A DNA stretch of 52,774 bases from Mycobacterium sp. (GCA_016197405.1 JACPVR010000025.1:1-52774), one strand, 5' to 3'. Counted from the stretch's first letter, positions 39,673 to 48,291 are shown. A program made the numbers and translations. The notes: generated by a model from the sequence alone, not told the origin.

Positions 39673-39884
39673 CGCGAGGACTTCGGCGCCGGCGACGACG
39701 CTCGGCCACTGGCATCAGTCCGACGAACAGAGCTCCGACTCCGCAGCGATCACCAGGGGCCGGCTGGAAAATCGCCATTCACACCAGGCCCGCCCTTGGA
39801 GAATCCCGAGGTAGGTTCCACCGAGGCGCCGCCGCCCTGCGACACCGTTCCTTCTGCGACAGCTTGACTGTTTACATAAGCACC
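39673..39884. other. Right end of the Tn554-like element
   Basis: Non-coding 212 bases from the MFS stop to the junction. Contains the right inverted repeat and ends ...CATAA-GCACC, after which the PP-loop gene resumes. Confidence 0.75.
39853..39863 (-). repeat. Right inverted repeat of the Tn554-like element
   Basis: TCTGCGACAGC, exact complement of 25640-25650, 21 bases inside the right junction. Confidence 0.8.
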
Positions 39885-40973
39885 GGCCTGCTGCTGCGGT
39901 GGCTCCAGGAGCCCGCAACCCGCGACGTCGCGCTGGAGGAGATGGTTGTCGTAACGGCAATGGTGGGCGATGAATTCACGTCCACTGCTGTGGCAGTGGA
40001 GTCACTGATGCTGCCTCTGTTCCGCAAGTTTGGTGTTCGCTACGTCCAGTGCGCTCGGGACCAGCGGATCACGGGCGTCAGCGGGGATGGTGTTGTGGTG
40101 CTGGATGATTCGACGTGTCCACAGAAGCTCTACGCCGATGGCGCGTACCGACTCTCCGACGAAATGCTGTCCGCCGGAACGTTGCCTCAGCTCGGGGGAG
40201 CCAGAAAGTGCAGTATGCATGCCAAAGGGTGGGCACTCGACCCGGTGATTGCGAAAATCACTGGTGGCCAGCGGTATCGGCATGCGATTGGGTTCGAGGC
40301 AGGTGAGCAGCGCAGGGCCGACAAGGATCGCCTGTACAACACCGCCCAGCGCACCGGTTGGTATCCGCTGATAGAGGCGGGCTTTGACCGGCAAGCCTGC
40401 CATGATTACGTGGCCGCGGTGCTCGGTGTGTCGTGGGAAAAGTCGTGCTGCTCTTTCTGCGTCTTTGCACTGACCAGTGCCGCCGGGCGAGCCAATATGG
40501 TTGCCCGGTACCGGCAGGAGCCGGCGGCCGGGGCGCGGGCGATGCTGATCGAAGCGACTGCGCGGCGTCTCAATGAGCGCCAGACGTTGATCGCGGGGAG
40601 CAGCGTGGCACAGATGGTGCACGAGGCCGGGTTGACTGAGGTCGAAGCGGAGTTCCGGCGGCGCTTTGAGGCCTCGCTGTTCGCGGTCTACGAGGTCCGC
40701 CGGGTGACGCCGATGGGCGCTGGTGGTCGCCGCGGGGTCACCGCGCGGTCGGTCTGCAAATTGGCCGTCGGTTCACAAGGGGCGATGGACGCCTATCTTG
40801 CGGACGGGCCAGGCTCACGTGAGGTCGGGGCGGATCGGATCGTGCGCCATCGCATGCCTGCTGGTCCGCGATGCGAACACTTCCTGGTGGTGGCCCCGGC
40901 GGTAGTAGATAACAAGCAGCGCAAGGGATTTGATCACCTCTGGGCGCGGGCCAATGGTGCTGGGTTATTCTGA
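39885..40973 (+). pseudogene. 3' part of the second PAPS-reductase-family PP-loop gene
   Basis: 362 codons that continue the 25522-25620 fragment in frame (GLLLRWLQEP, then MVVVTAMVGDEF). Downstream features of the family are visible: KCSMHAKGWALD, where the substrate-binding Cys/Lys lie, and SCCSFCVFAL, a C-terminal cysteine cluster like that of the intact relative at 20034. A frame open from TTG 39864 could still make a protein lacking the PP-loop, so it should be inactive as an ATPase. The intact gene would have been transcribed from site D. Confidence 0.88.
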
Positions 40974-40979
40974 AAGCGA

Positions 40980-41030
40980 CAGTGTGCCCGCGCCGCCGGT
41001 CCCCCCTCCGGCTGAGATGCGGGCACACTG
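40980..41030. terminator. Terminator between convergent genes
   Basis: Perfect 12-bp arms CAGTGTGCCCGC / GCGGGCACACTG with an internal GCCGG/CCGGC pairing, directly after the PP-loop stop. Confidence 0.75.
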
Positions 41031-41110
41031 CTGTTGAGCTGAGCGCAGCCTGAATCACGCGTAGAGCGTGGTCTTGGTCCCGCGAGGCCCCAGCCCCCCA
41101 TACGATCTAG

Positions 41111-41536
41111 TTAGTCGCTGCGCAGGATGTCGGTGACGCGGTACTGCACGGCGGCCCAGTCCTCGGGTGGGAGGGCGGCAATAGCCGGGGTCCATCCGTT
41201 GTTGGGGTCGATGTGGTGGCGCAGCTCGGTGAAGCACATGACCTGGGGCACTGCTCCGGTGGCGGTGAGTTCGCGGATGCGGGCTACGACGTCACGGGCG
41301 TGCTGGTCGATGTGGATCCAGTAGGTGACTGGCCGGTGGGTGACATTGGCGAGGTCATCGTGGCGGACGTGGTGCCAACTGAGGTAGGTCAGACCGTTGG
41401 TGAGCCGTACTCGGGCAACCGGGTGGTGATCGTCGGCGCTGACCGCGTGGAACGGGCGCACGGCGGCCACGTAGGGGGCTGTGCTGGCGGGTACCTGGGT
41501 GCCGCCGTCTGGCGGGGGAGAGTCGAACGGGTCCAT
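41111..41536 (-). CDS. Hypothetical protein
   Basis: 141 aa. Balanced composition with beta-like segments (PVARVRLTNGLTYLSWHHVRHDD) and a WTPAIAALPPEDWAAVQYRV C-terminus. It is followed leftward by the terminator shared with the PP-loop gene and lies 38 bases downstream of an XRE regulator gene. No family recognised. Confidence 0.65.
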   Translation of the reverse strand: MDPFDSPPPDGGTQVPASTAPYVAAVRPFHAVSADDHHPVARVRLTNGLTYLSWHHVRHDDLANVTHRPVTYWIHIDQHARDVVARIRELTATGAVPQVMCFTELRHHIDPNNGWTPAIAALPPEDWAAVQYRVTDILRSD

Positions 41537-41574
41537 GTGTTGCTGCCCTTCGTTCGGGGACCGCGCGGGTGATG

Positions 41575-41913
41575 TCAGGAGTCCTGGGGGGGCATCGCCA
41601 TCGCCTGCTCGATGCCCTTGGTCAACGCGGCGACGGTGGTCTGCAAGGGGGGCGCGATCTTGGCCAGAAAGACCACGGTGGGTGTGCGTTCGCCGGCTTC
41701 CACGCCGCGCAGGAAAATACGATCAACGCTGGCGTGTTCGCTGAGTGCCCGCTGGGACATACCCAGTGTCTCTCGCCGCTGTGCGATGTTGCGCCCGACA
41801 ACGGGCATGATGCGCGCTAGGAGCGCGCGGTCGGCTTGAGCTTGCAGTTCACGGGCGGCCACACCGGCGCGTTTGCGTTCCTCGGCGGTGGTCATGGCCT
41901 GGGTAGGAGACAT
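41575..41913 (-). CDS. XRE-family transcriptional regulator
   Basis: 112 aa from ATG 41913 (AAAGGA upstream). After a charged N-terminal helix (EERKRAGVAARELQAQADRALLARIM) comes one HTH: VGRNIAQRRETLGMSQRALSEHASVDRIFLRGVEAGERTP split over residues 45-85. It lies immediately upstream of the 141-aa gene. A candidate plasmid regulator. Confidence 0.85.
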   Translation of the reverse strand: MSPTQAMTTAEERKRAGVAARELQAQADRALLARIMPVVGRNIAQRRETLGMSQRALSEHASVDRIFLRGVEAGERTPTVVFLAKIAPPLQTTVAALTKGIEQAMAMPPQDS

Positions 41914-42024
41914 CGGCGGTGGTCCTTTCACTCGCGGTGGCGACGCCGCGACTTCTTGCCGACAGCGTACTCGCGGTGGTGGGTGAAAGGCTACCAGCGT
42001 GCGTGCGTGATCCACGGTGTTCAC

Positions 42025-42606
42025 TTACTCCTGGCTAGCCCGTGCGTCGGCGGGGACCGGCTCGTCACGAACCGGGAATGGGCTGGCCTGCAAGGGGGCT
42101 CGGTCATACGCTGACGCGTAGTGCCCATCGCGGTCATAGCCCCATACATCGAATCCGTGCTCGTCAAACGTGTGGATAGCAGGTGTGCCGGTGTGGGTCA
42201 GTTCCGCACGGCAGACCAGGCCGTGGTGATCGACCCATTCAAGGTCGGTGTCGACCTCGGAGACCACCTGCGCGACGATGGCCGTCTCGTCGGGTTCTAG
42301 CGGTCGCGACCGTGCGTCGACACCGCCTAGATACCAGTTGGTGCGGTCCTGCCATTGAGCGTCGTGCTGGCGGTCGTCGCGGGCCTCGGAGGCCGCCCGC
42401 TTGGTGGTGTACCTGCCGGCTGTACGTGGTGTCCCGCGGACGTCGACCACGGCCCAGCATCGGTCGCCTTTCTTGGCCACACTCCAGGTGGCGGGCGGGT
42501 TGTTCAGATGATCGCGCAGGGACTCCTCGAAGGCGGCGAGCTGCCCGGCGCGGATACGGCGTCGGCGAGCCTCGGCGCTTTCGATCAGGTCGGGGTGGGT
42601 GTCCAT
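42025..42606 (-). CDS. Hypothetical protein downstream of site E
   Basis: 193 aa from ATG 42606 (AGAGGA upstream); the frame is open to GTG 42678, which would sit closer to the promoter. It begins with a charged helix (AEARRRRIRAGQLAAFEESLRDHL), has an RxW-type segment (CWAVVDVRGTPRTAGRYTTKRAA) and a C-terminal TPAIHTFDEHGFDVWGYDRDG. Function not recognised. It belongs to the dyad-promoter gene set. Confidence 0.68.
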   Translation of the reverse strand: MDTHPDLIESAEARRRRIRAGQLAAFEESLRDHLNNPPATWSVAKKGDRCWAVVDVRGTPRTAGRYTTKRAASEARDDRQHDAQWQDRTNWYLGGVDARSRPLEPDETAIVAQVVSEVDTDLEWVDHHGLVCRAELTHTGTPAIHTFDEHGFDVWGYDRDGHYASAYDRAPLQASPFPVRDEPVPADARASQE

Positions 42607-42686
42607 GGTCCAACGGTTCCTCTCGCTGATTGGTGTGACGACCCGGTGCAACCGCAGCAGTTGCGCCAGGAACTCCACTCGTACAT

Positions 42687-42724
42687 GATGGCGATAGCCT
42701 ACCATTTATGGTGTGCTATAGACA
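42687..42724 (-). promoter_or_regulatory. Conserved dyad promoter, site E
   Basis: GATGGCGATAGCCTACCAT, two bases, then ATGGTGTGCTATAGACAACC. Minus-strand extended -10 TGG-TAGGCT. The distance to ATG 42606 is about 89 bases, longer than at the other sites. Confidence 0.78.
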
Positions 42725-42770
42725 ACCGTCGGTGGGGTTGGGGGTCGGGTGGCCGGGCTTCGCCTGGCAG

Positions 42771-43385
42771 TTAGGTCGGGCAGGTCTCAGGTGACCACAG
42801 TCCACGGGATTCGTCGGCAGCAATGTTTTCGGTCGCGCGAAATACCGCCTGGTAGCGGTGTGGTGTCCTGTAGGTGTACTCGTTGGCGAAACCGCCGGCG
42901 ATGAGGTCGAGGTTGACGAGGCGCTCGGCGGTGGTCCAGACGTAGGCGAGGTCGCGGCCGTAGCGGTCGGCACGGTCTTGTGTCGGGTCGTATTCGAGGT
43001 ACACGGACTGGTCGGTGAGTAGCGACTTGGTGTACGCGGATGCCTCGCGTGAGAAGCACTGCACGGGCTTGCGTGGGTCGAGCAACTCGGGCGTATCGAC
43101 TCCGATCAAGCGGACAGTCGTTGTCGCGCCGCCGTTTTCAACGACGATGGTGTCGCCGTCAACGACGCGCGCCACAGGAAACGGCCCGTCGAGCTCACTG
43201 AGGTCTGGCATCGGTGGATAGGGAGCGGCGGTGGCGGTGGTCGCGGTGGCCCCGGTCGTCGCGGTGTAGGGCGTCCACGACGCGGACTCTTGGCATCCGG
43301 TCAGCGCTAGCGCAGCCGTGCTGAGCAGTGTTGCAAGCGCCCGGCTCGATCGAGGCATGACGGTCATGGGGGCATGGTTGTTCAT
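42771..43385 (-). CDS. Staphylococcal-nuclease-like secreted lipoprotein
   Basis: 204 aa from ATG 43385. Signal peptide with lipobox LALTGC near residue 31. The SNase (TNase) domain shows VARVVDGDTIVV, VRLIGVDTPELLDP and DRYGRDLAYVWTTAERLVN, so the catalytic Asp/Arg/Glu framework is present. It probably degrades DNA outside the membrane; surface nucleases of this type are common on conjugative plasmids of Gram-positives, though a transfer role here is inference. Confidence 0.9.
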   Translation of the reverse strand: MNNHAPMTVMPRSSRALATLLSTAALALTGCQESASWTPYTATTGATATTATAAPYPPMPDLSELDGPFPVARVVDGDTIVVENGGATTTVRLIGVDTPELLDPRKPVQCFSREASAYTKSLLTDQSVYLEYDPTQDRADRYGRDLAYVWTTAERLVNLDLIAGGFANEYTYRTPHRYQAVFRATENIAADESRGLWSPETCPT

Positions 43386-43480
43386 TCTCACGACGGATTC
43401 CAGCGTACGACTACCGTTGTCAATCACTGTGTCGCCTATGGCCGTAGCGTGGCGGCGGACGATTCGTCGTCGGATGTGGG

Positions 43481-43840
43481 CTAGTCGCATGTGATGCACC
43501 GCTGGCCATCGTTGGACGGTTGGCAGTTGTCGCCCCAGTCGTGCTCGTTGTGCAGCCGTTCCATCCGGTCGGCGCAGCCCCCACAGCATCCGGCCCAGCC
43601 CTGCCCGTCGCCTAGGGGCTCCCGGCAGTCTTCATTGAACGGGTCGCGGCACGCCGCGTCGTCGTCGCCGATCTCCAGTGCGTCGACCACGATCGTTGCG
43701 ATGGCGTCAGGAATCGATGAATTTGGGATCGCCGCGGCGAGTCGTTCCAGCTGCTCATCGGTCAGCCTGACACCGGCCCATTCTTCTGCCTGGTCGCGTG
43801 AAATCAGTTGTGTAACTGTCGTTTCGGTCCGTGTTCCCAT
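43481..43840 (-). CDS. Hypothetical Cys-rich protein with RHH-like N-terminus
   Basis: 119 aa from ATG 43840. The N-terminal half (VRLTDEQLERLAAAIPNSSIPDAIATIVVDAL) resembles a ribbon-helix-helix or short helical domain. The C-terminal half has nine cysteines (CRDPFNEDC, AGCCGGCADR, RCITCD) and may bind zinc. A TAGTCGATAAA element lies ten bases upstream, related to sequences beside the Fic gene at 49501. Confidence 0.65.
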   Translation of the reverse strand: MGTRTETTVTQLISRDQAEEWAGVRLTDEQLERLAAAIPNSSIPDAIATIVVDALEIGDDDAACRDPFNEDCREPLGDGQGWAGCCGGCADRMERLHNEHDWGDNCQPSNDGQRCITCD

Positions 43841-43867
43841 GTCTATTAGTGTAGTCGATAAAATGGT

Positions 43868-44389
43868 ATGTCCGCCACGGTTTCTTGGTACCAGGACTGG
43901 ACGCCGACCAGGACTGAAACCCGGCAGTTGAGCCGTCGGCGTATGCTCGGCCGTGTGGCCCTGGTGCTCCATAGTCTGAGGGGATTTCCCCACACCGATG
44001 TTGCTGCGCGCTTACCGCTCGAACTGTCGGTGGCGGGCAGGTTGCGTTCGGATGTGCCGGGCCGGTTCTGGTTTTGCCGTGTGCCCGCCGAAGTGTGGTG
44101 CCGATTGGACGAATCCAGCGAGCGGGGTCATATCGATGAGTCGCTGCTATCTGACGACGAGGGATCGTTGCGGCTGACCGCGGTGGTGATCACTCCAGCA
44201 GCGGCCAATCAGGTTCTGCAGCCCGGGATTTTTAACCTAGCTGTTCACGCCGCGGCGGTCCTTGACCCAAGGGTGGGGGAGTCCGGCGTTGTCAATGCTG
44301 CTCAGGTGGGCTACCTGGGCTGCGCGCTGTTGAACGACTCGACGGGGACGAGCGTCGGGTCGGGCGTGCGCGGTTCTGACCACAGTTGA
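43868..44389 (+). CDS. Hypothetical protein
   Basis: Up to 173 aa; ATG 43868 is the first start and ATG 43943 (MLGRVALVLHSL) may be the real one. The middle is convincing (LPLELSVAGRLRSDVPGRFWFCRVPAEVWCRLDE; split over residues 50-85), with a later LRLTAVVITPAAANQVLQPG. No family recognised. Divergent from the Cys-rich gene. Confidence 0.5.
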   Translation: MSATVSWYQDWTPTRTETRQLSRRRMLGRVALVLHSLRGFPHTDVAARLPLELSVAGRLRSDVPGRFWFCRVPAEVWCRLDESSERGHIDESLLSDDEGSLRLTAVVITPAAANQVLQPGIFNLAVHAAAVLDPRVGESGVVNAAQVGYLGCALLNDSTGTSVGSGVRGSDHS

Positions 44390-44452
44390 TCGCAGGACCA
44401 GGTGTAAAGCCGTTGCAGCGGCGACACTTTGGGATGATGCGCGTACTTACGA
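44390..44452 (-). pseudogene. Possible C-terminal remnant of a membrane-protein paralogue
   Basis: The minus strand reads HPKVSPLQRLYTWSCDQLW. This resembles the end of the membrane protein at 44914 (LAQLYTWWSTHS), and the + strand shares CCAGGTGTAAAGC at both places (near 44397 and 44932). Too short to be more than a fragment. Confidence 0.3.
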
Positions 44453-44917
44453 CTACAGCTCGATGCCATAGTTGTTGCTGGAAGGGGCGCGACGCGTGGG
44501 CATGTGATCGGTGATCCAGCGCTCCTGCTCCGGGCTGAGCTCGCTGCGATTGTCGTGCTGCTGGGTGGGTGTTGCTCGCTCAAGCGGATTGTCCGCTAGT
44601 GGCACGGCTCGCAAGGTTTCGAGAACGACGTGCAGGTCAAGAACACCTGCGGCAGCGCTGCGCAGCTGGTCGACCGTCACGTGACCGGTGGATTCGAACT
44701 GCACCGCCACGTCTGGGAAACCGGCCTGGAGCTCGCGACGAGACGGTGCAATCACCACAATGCCTGAGTCGTTGCACGTGGCAAAGAATTCTTCGACATC
44801 TGCCGGAAAGTCTGCGCGAAACGAGAACACGTTGTGCGGCCGCGCCTTGTCGGCGGGATCGTTGTCTGTCACTTGTTCCCACTCCTGTGGCTTGTTATCC
44901 GGCGCGGTTCTTATCAT
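44453..44917 (-). CDS. Hypothetical protein, last gene of a four-gene run
   Basis: 154 aa. Starts inside the stop of the membrane-protein gene (ATGA). A small alpha/beta domain (VFSFRADFPADVEEFFATCNDSGIVVIAP, split about 35-65; GHVTVDQLRSAAAGVLDLHVVLETL) and a polar tail. No family recognised. Confidence 0.68.
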   Translation of the reverse strand: MIRTAPDNKPQEWEQVTDNDPADKARPHNVFSFRADFPADVEEFFATCNDSGIVVIAPSRRELQAGFPDVAVQFESTGHVTVDQLRSAAAGVLDLHVVLETLRAVPLADNPLERATPTQQHDNRSELSPEQERWITDHMPTRRAPSSNNYGIEL

Positions 44918-45756
44918 GAGTGAGTTGACCACCAGGTGTAAAGCTGGGCCAGCGTTGGAAATTGGGGCGTGTCGGCGTTGATGGTTGCCAGGACCAGGGT
45001 TGATTCGGTGGTCCAGGCGACCGTCGGTTGGGCGGCTTGGTTGGTGCCGCACAGCAGTGTCCCTGCGACGAGTTCGGGACTAGCGTTTCGTCGCCAGGCC
45101 CCCGGGGATTGATAACCGCCAGGGCAGACCTGCGGTGCGGTGGCGGCTGTGACTGCGGTGAACGCGGTGTCAAGGTCTGTCGTGACCTCGTAGAGCGTGT
45201 AATGAGCGGTGTTCGCGGCGGGGATCGCGGGGTGGGATCCACATTGCAGAGCAGCCAAGGCAGGTACGCGGTGAGGGATCGGGGCGCAGGCCTGCGGGGG
45301 GTATCCGGGTGGCAGGCTACGTCGTAGACGCTCAACTTCGGCGGTCGTGGTGGGCTCGTGCGGGGAGGTAGTCATCGTTGTTGAGTCCGATGACGGCCAG
45401 AGCAGTATTGACCACAGAACAGCAGCGATCGTCGTGACTACGGCGAAGATAGACCACAGGACGACCGGAGGGCTCCCGACGCGCGGTTTGCGCCGCGTCG
45501 GGGTAGCGCCGGTCGCTTTGGTGACGCTCACGCCGAGCTTGGAACGTCTGGCCCTCACCGGTTCAACGCGTGGGGCGGCGCTTGTCTCGGGCAGCGCAGG
45601 GCGTTCGGTAAGCGATGTCGCTCCCGCCGCAACGGGGGGGATGTCGGTGGCTGGTGGCGGGTAGGGGGTCGGGTCGTCGGTGGGTGACCAGGTGAAGAAC
45701 TGGCTCAGCTCGGGCAGCGGGGCTGTGGGAGCGTCGTCGGGCTGCACTCGAATCAT
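44914..45756 (-). CDS. Single-pass membrane protein of a mycobacterial type
   Basis: 280 aa from ATG 45756. A Pro-rich cytoplasmic part, one membrane helix (VVLWSIFAVVTTIAAVLWSIL, about 92-112), then an extracytoplasmic domain with cysteines (QACAPIPH, LQCGSH, QVCPGGYQSPGAW, LLCGTNQ) ending LAQLYTWWSTHS. I recall the same C-terminal domain on mycobacterial membrane proteins and Ser/Thr kinase relatives; no kinase is present here. Both ends overlap neighbours by ATGA, so it is tightly coupled with the 582-aa gene. Confidence 0.72.
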   Translation of the reverse strand: MIRVQPDDAPTAPLPELSQFFTWSPTDDPTPYPPPATDIPPVAAGATSLTERPALPETSAAPRVEPVRARRSKLGVSVTKATGATPTRRKPRVGSPPVVLWSIFAVVTTIAAVLWSILLWPSSDSTTMTTSPHEPTTTAEVERLRRSLPPGYPPQACAPIPHRVPALAALQCGSHPAIPAANTAHYTLYEVTTDLDTAFTAVTAATAPQVCPGGYQSPGAWRRNASPELVAGTLLCGTNQAAQPTVAWTTESTLVLATINADTPQFPTLAQLYTWWSTHS

Positions 45757-47501
45757 CGGTGTCCGGTTCCGGTCGTCGTCGCTTCCGCGCAGGCCTGTTC
45801 GAGCAGGTCGGCCACACACTCATCGCCGCGCCGGCGAAGTATGTCCTCAGCGCTGGGCTGCGGATTGTCCAGTGCGGCAGCCATAGCGGCATTCGGGTTG
45901 CTTGTGTCGCGGCCGGTGAGTTGGGCGAGCTGCTGCGCGGCTGGAGCTGTGGTGTCGAGTTTAGCGATCGTGTAAGTGCGGCGGTGGGTGTTGAGGGCGA
46001 TGATCAGGGTGTCGCCCAGGGTGGCGCCGAGGTCGTGGGCGTGGGTGCGTAGTGATCCGATGTGGGCGTTGTTGCTGGCGTTGGTAACCCAGGCGATGCG
46101 GATGGGCTTGTGCTCTGGATTGGTGAAGGTTTGTTGACTGCCGACCTTGATGTGTGCGGCGCGGGCGATGGCGACGGCGATGCTGCGGCCAGATCCGCGT
46201 TGAACGTCGTTGGTGACTGGCAGTGCGAGTCGGATCACTTGAGTGTTGGTGCGAAACACGCCGCGGGCATGGTGCAGCGGCCGTTGTCTCGGGCCGGGGT
46301 CGGTGGCGGTGCGGCGGCGGCTGTAGCCGTCGCGGGTGATGTACCGAGGCGTGGCGAGGTAGGTCTGTAGCGATCGTGCGCTGATGTCGGGGAATGCGGC
46401 CTGGATGTCGTTGAGCAATTGTGCTGTGGGGGCTTGGCCGCCATGGTTGTCGATGTATTGCCCTATCGCGGCATTGATGCTGGTGTAGTGGGGCAGGTCC
46501 CATGTGCGTAGCGCCCAGGTGGTGCGGCTCGCTCGTACGAATTCGTCTCGTGAGGATAGGGCGCTGGCCAGCGATCCGGGGAAGGCGGGGATGCCCATGT
46601 CGGTGTGGATCTGTTCGAGAGTGAGTGGGCGCTGGTGTGCATGCAGGACAGCGGCGATCGTCGTGGCGGTGGTGTCGGTGCTATGGGTGATGCGCTGGCC
46701 AGCGATGGTGCGGTGTAGGTATTTCTCTTCGAGATAGGTAGCGATGGCCTCTGGATGCATGCCGGCTCCCATCAGTAGGTCGGTGAGTTCGGCAGTCCTC
46801 AGCGCCCCGGCTGCCGCGGTGAGAGCTTGTGCCGCAGCGGTTTCGATGTGTTCGCGGCCTCGAATCCGGGAGTTCTCTAGCCAGTCTTGGTGGCGGCGGT
46901 AGGGGCCGGCGACGTGTAACAGCAGTGCTGCGGTGTCGCTATGGAGGTCTTGGCTGGTGAGGGCGAGTTCACGGCTGGCCAGCTCGGAGGGTAGGTACGG
47001 GCCGAGCTGGTGAGCAAGCAGGCGTGCGTGACGCTGCAGCGCTTGGTGCTCGGGGTGCTCAAGCAGTCCAGCAAGCTGACGTTCTGCGCGCCGGGCCCGG
47101 CGGGTGACACTCGCGCCTGCGCATCCCAGTGTCGCAGCGACCTGCCCCGTGGGTTGAGGGTCGAGGGGAATCACTCGGGCGGTGAGGATAGTGCGGATGT
47201 CGGGGTCGATCTGATCAAGCAGTTTGGCGGCGGCACCAGCGGGGGTGTCAGGGTAGCCGGCCATGGCGACTTGGATTGCGCGGCGGGCGGTATCGATGAT
47301 GGTGTTGAGCGCACTGGGTCCGATTGCTGGTTGTGCCGTGAGGCTTTCGCATGTTTGAGCGCCGAGATCTCCCCACCGGGGATACTTCTCGGCATAACAC
47401 GATAACCGTGGCGGAAGCTGACCGTAGGGGACGAGTTGGTCAGCGATAACCGCGAAGTCCCCAATGAGGTCTTTCAACGGCTGCGCAGTGTCGTCAGTCA
47501 T
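45753..47501 (-). CDS. Large protein with a sigma-70 region-4-like HTH
   Basis: 582 aa from ATG 47501 (the frame is open upstream). Near residue 110, ILTARVIPLDPQPTGQVAATLGC and SVTRRARRAERQLAGLL resemble a sigma-70 region 4 HTH. Residues 300-400 contain two repeats that look like HARE/winged helix modules (PLTLEQIHTDMGIP ... FVRASRTTWALRTW; QAPTAQLLNDIQAAFPDIS). The C-terminal third is beta-rich. Not a normal sigma factor, since region 2 is absent; probably a plasmid-specific DNA-binding regulator. Confidence 0.65.
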   Translation of the reverse strand: MTDDTAQPLKDLIGDFAVIADQLVPYGQLPPRLSCYAEKYPRWGDLGAQTCESLTAQPAIGPSALNTIIDTARRAIQVAMAGYPDTPAGAAAKLLDQIDPDIRTILTARVIPLDPQPTGQVAATLGCAGASVTRRARRAERQLAGLLEHPEHQALQRHARLLAHQLGPYLPSELASRELALTSQDLHSDTAALLLHVAGPYRRHQDWLENSRIRGREHIETAAAQALTAAAGALRTAELTDLLMGAGMHPEAIATYLEEKYLHRTIAGQRITHSTDTTATTIAAVLHAHQRPLTLEQIHTDMGIPAFPGSLASALSSRDEFVRASRTTWALRTWDLPHYTSINAAIGQYIDNHGGQAPTAQLLNDIQAAFPDISARSLQTYLATPRYITRDGYSRRRTATDPGPRQRPLHHARGVFRTNTQVIRLALPVTNDVQRGSGRSIAVAIARAAHIKVGSQQTFTNPEHKPIRIAWVTNASNNAHIGSLRTHAHDLGATLGDTLIIALNTHRRTYTIAKLDTTAPAAQQLAQLTGRDTSNPNAAMAAALDNPQPSAEDILRRRGDECVADLLEQACAEATTTGTGHR

Positions 47502-47616
47502 GCGGGTCTGCCGGGATACCGTCGGGCGTAGCGATCGAGTGCCCACACCAGGACGCGGCGCCGGGCTGAGGGGTTCAGCATATTCACTCCAGTGCAACGG
47601 ACCTGGGTTCTCGAAC

Positions 47617-47883
47617 CTACGAATCGCGCTCGGAGCGCTCGGGCTTCCAGCCCATCGAGCGCCAGATACGTCGACCAATTGCCACCCAGAACACCGCGAG
47701 GTATACAACCAGCGCGGCGACCAGGACAAGTGGGTTCCAGTTGCCCTTTGTGCTGCCCACAAAGGCAACCGCAACGCCCAGCATCAACGCTAGAGTGACG
47801 AGAGCCCCTACGCGGGTGCCCATCCAACGCTGAGCGGTGCGTTCCATGTTGTCCAAGCCTCGTGCCAGTGAATTAGTAGCCAT
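47617..47883 (-). CDS. Small two-helix membrane protein
   Basis: 88 aa with two membrane segments (ALVTLALMLGVAVAFVG and LVLVAALVVYLAVFWVAIG) joined by a short loop, and a basic C-terminus. First gene of the leftward run. Function unknown; the size and topology fit a small conjugation or envelope protein. Confidence 0.68.
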   Translation of the reverse strand: MATNSLARGLDNMERTAQRWMGTRVGALVTLALMLGVAVAFVGSTKGNWNPLVLVAALVVYLAVFWVAIGRRIWRSMGWKPERSERDS

Positions 47884-47994
47884 TTTCGACTAGATCCCCC
47901 TTTTCTCTGTTCGCGTGAATTTACTTCTGGTGACGGGCGTGACCGAGCGGCGAGCATGCGGTGCATATGCCGGTGTTGTCGCTCATGATGGCCT

Positions 47995-48291
47995 TTAGGT
48001 TTGGCGGACTGGCGCTACGTATGGTGCATCGGTGCCAAAGTTGTTGGGCACCAGGAAGTCGACCGGGATGCCGACGATCGTCCAGTACGGCGCTGACTGA
48101 CCCTCGATGCTCGCTTGCGTGAATCCCATCAGGGTTCCGGGCGGATACGGTTGGGCGCTGGCAAAGGTGTGTCGCTTTCCGGCGGCGAATTCCACAGTTT
48201 GCACCGAGTGATACACCGGGTCGGTCGTGGTCACCGGAGGGTCATCCGTAACGACTGGATGCACCGGATGATCCGGATCAGCTTGTGTCAT
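47995..48291 (-). CDS. Hypothetical protein
   Basis: 98 aa from ATG 48291 (GGAG five bases upstream). Acidic N-terminus rich in D, P and T, then a beta-rich part (VYHSVQTVEFAAGKRHTF, YWTIVGIPVDFLVPNNFG). No family recognised. The 111-bp gap on its left shows nothing clear. Confidence 0.6.
   Translation of the reverse strand: MTQADPDHPVHPVVTDDPPVTTTDPVYHSVQTVEFAAGKRHTFASAQPYPPGTLMGFTQASIEGQSAPYWTIVGIPVDFLVPNNFGTDAPYVAPVRQT

Larger units (their letters stand above)
25621..39884. mobile_element. Tn554-like transposon with mercury-resistance cargo (14.3 kb)
   Basis: The left part holds three overlapping tyrosine recombinase genes and a TnpC/DUF6262-like gene, the Tn554 plan with one extra recombinase. 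Cargo fills 31.5-39.7 kb. The ends carry an 11-bp inverted repeat (GCTGTCGCAGA at 25640-25650, complement at 39853-39863) and a looser outer match (TTATG..ACA). Both flanks are halves of one PP-loop gene. ACC is the last codon at the left junction (25618-25620) and occurs at 39882-39884, so the exact crossover within a few bases is uncertain. No long target duplication is present, as expected for this mechanism. Confidence 0.88.

Noticed and set aside
44311..44583. A 90-aa minus-strand gene
   Set aside because: It overlaps two better-supported genes and its N-terminal part is low-complexity Ser/Pro/Thr. Only the small LYTW-like piece is of interest, and that is recorded as a remnant.
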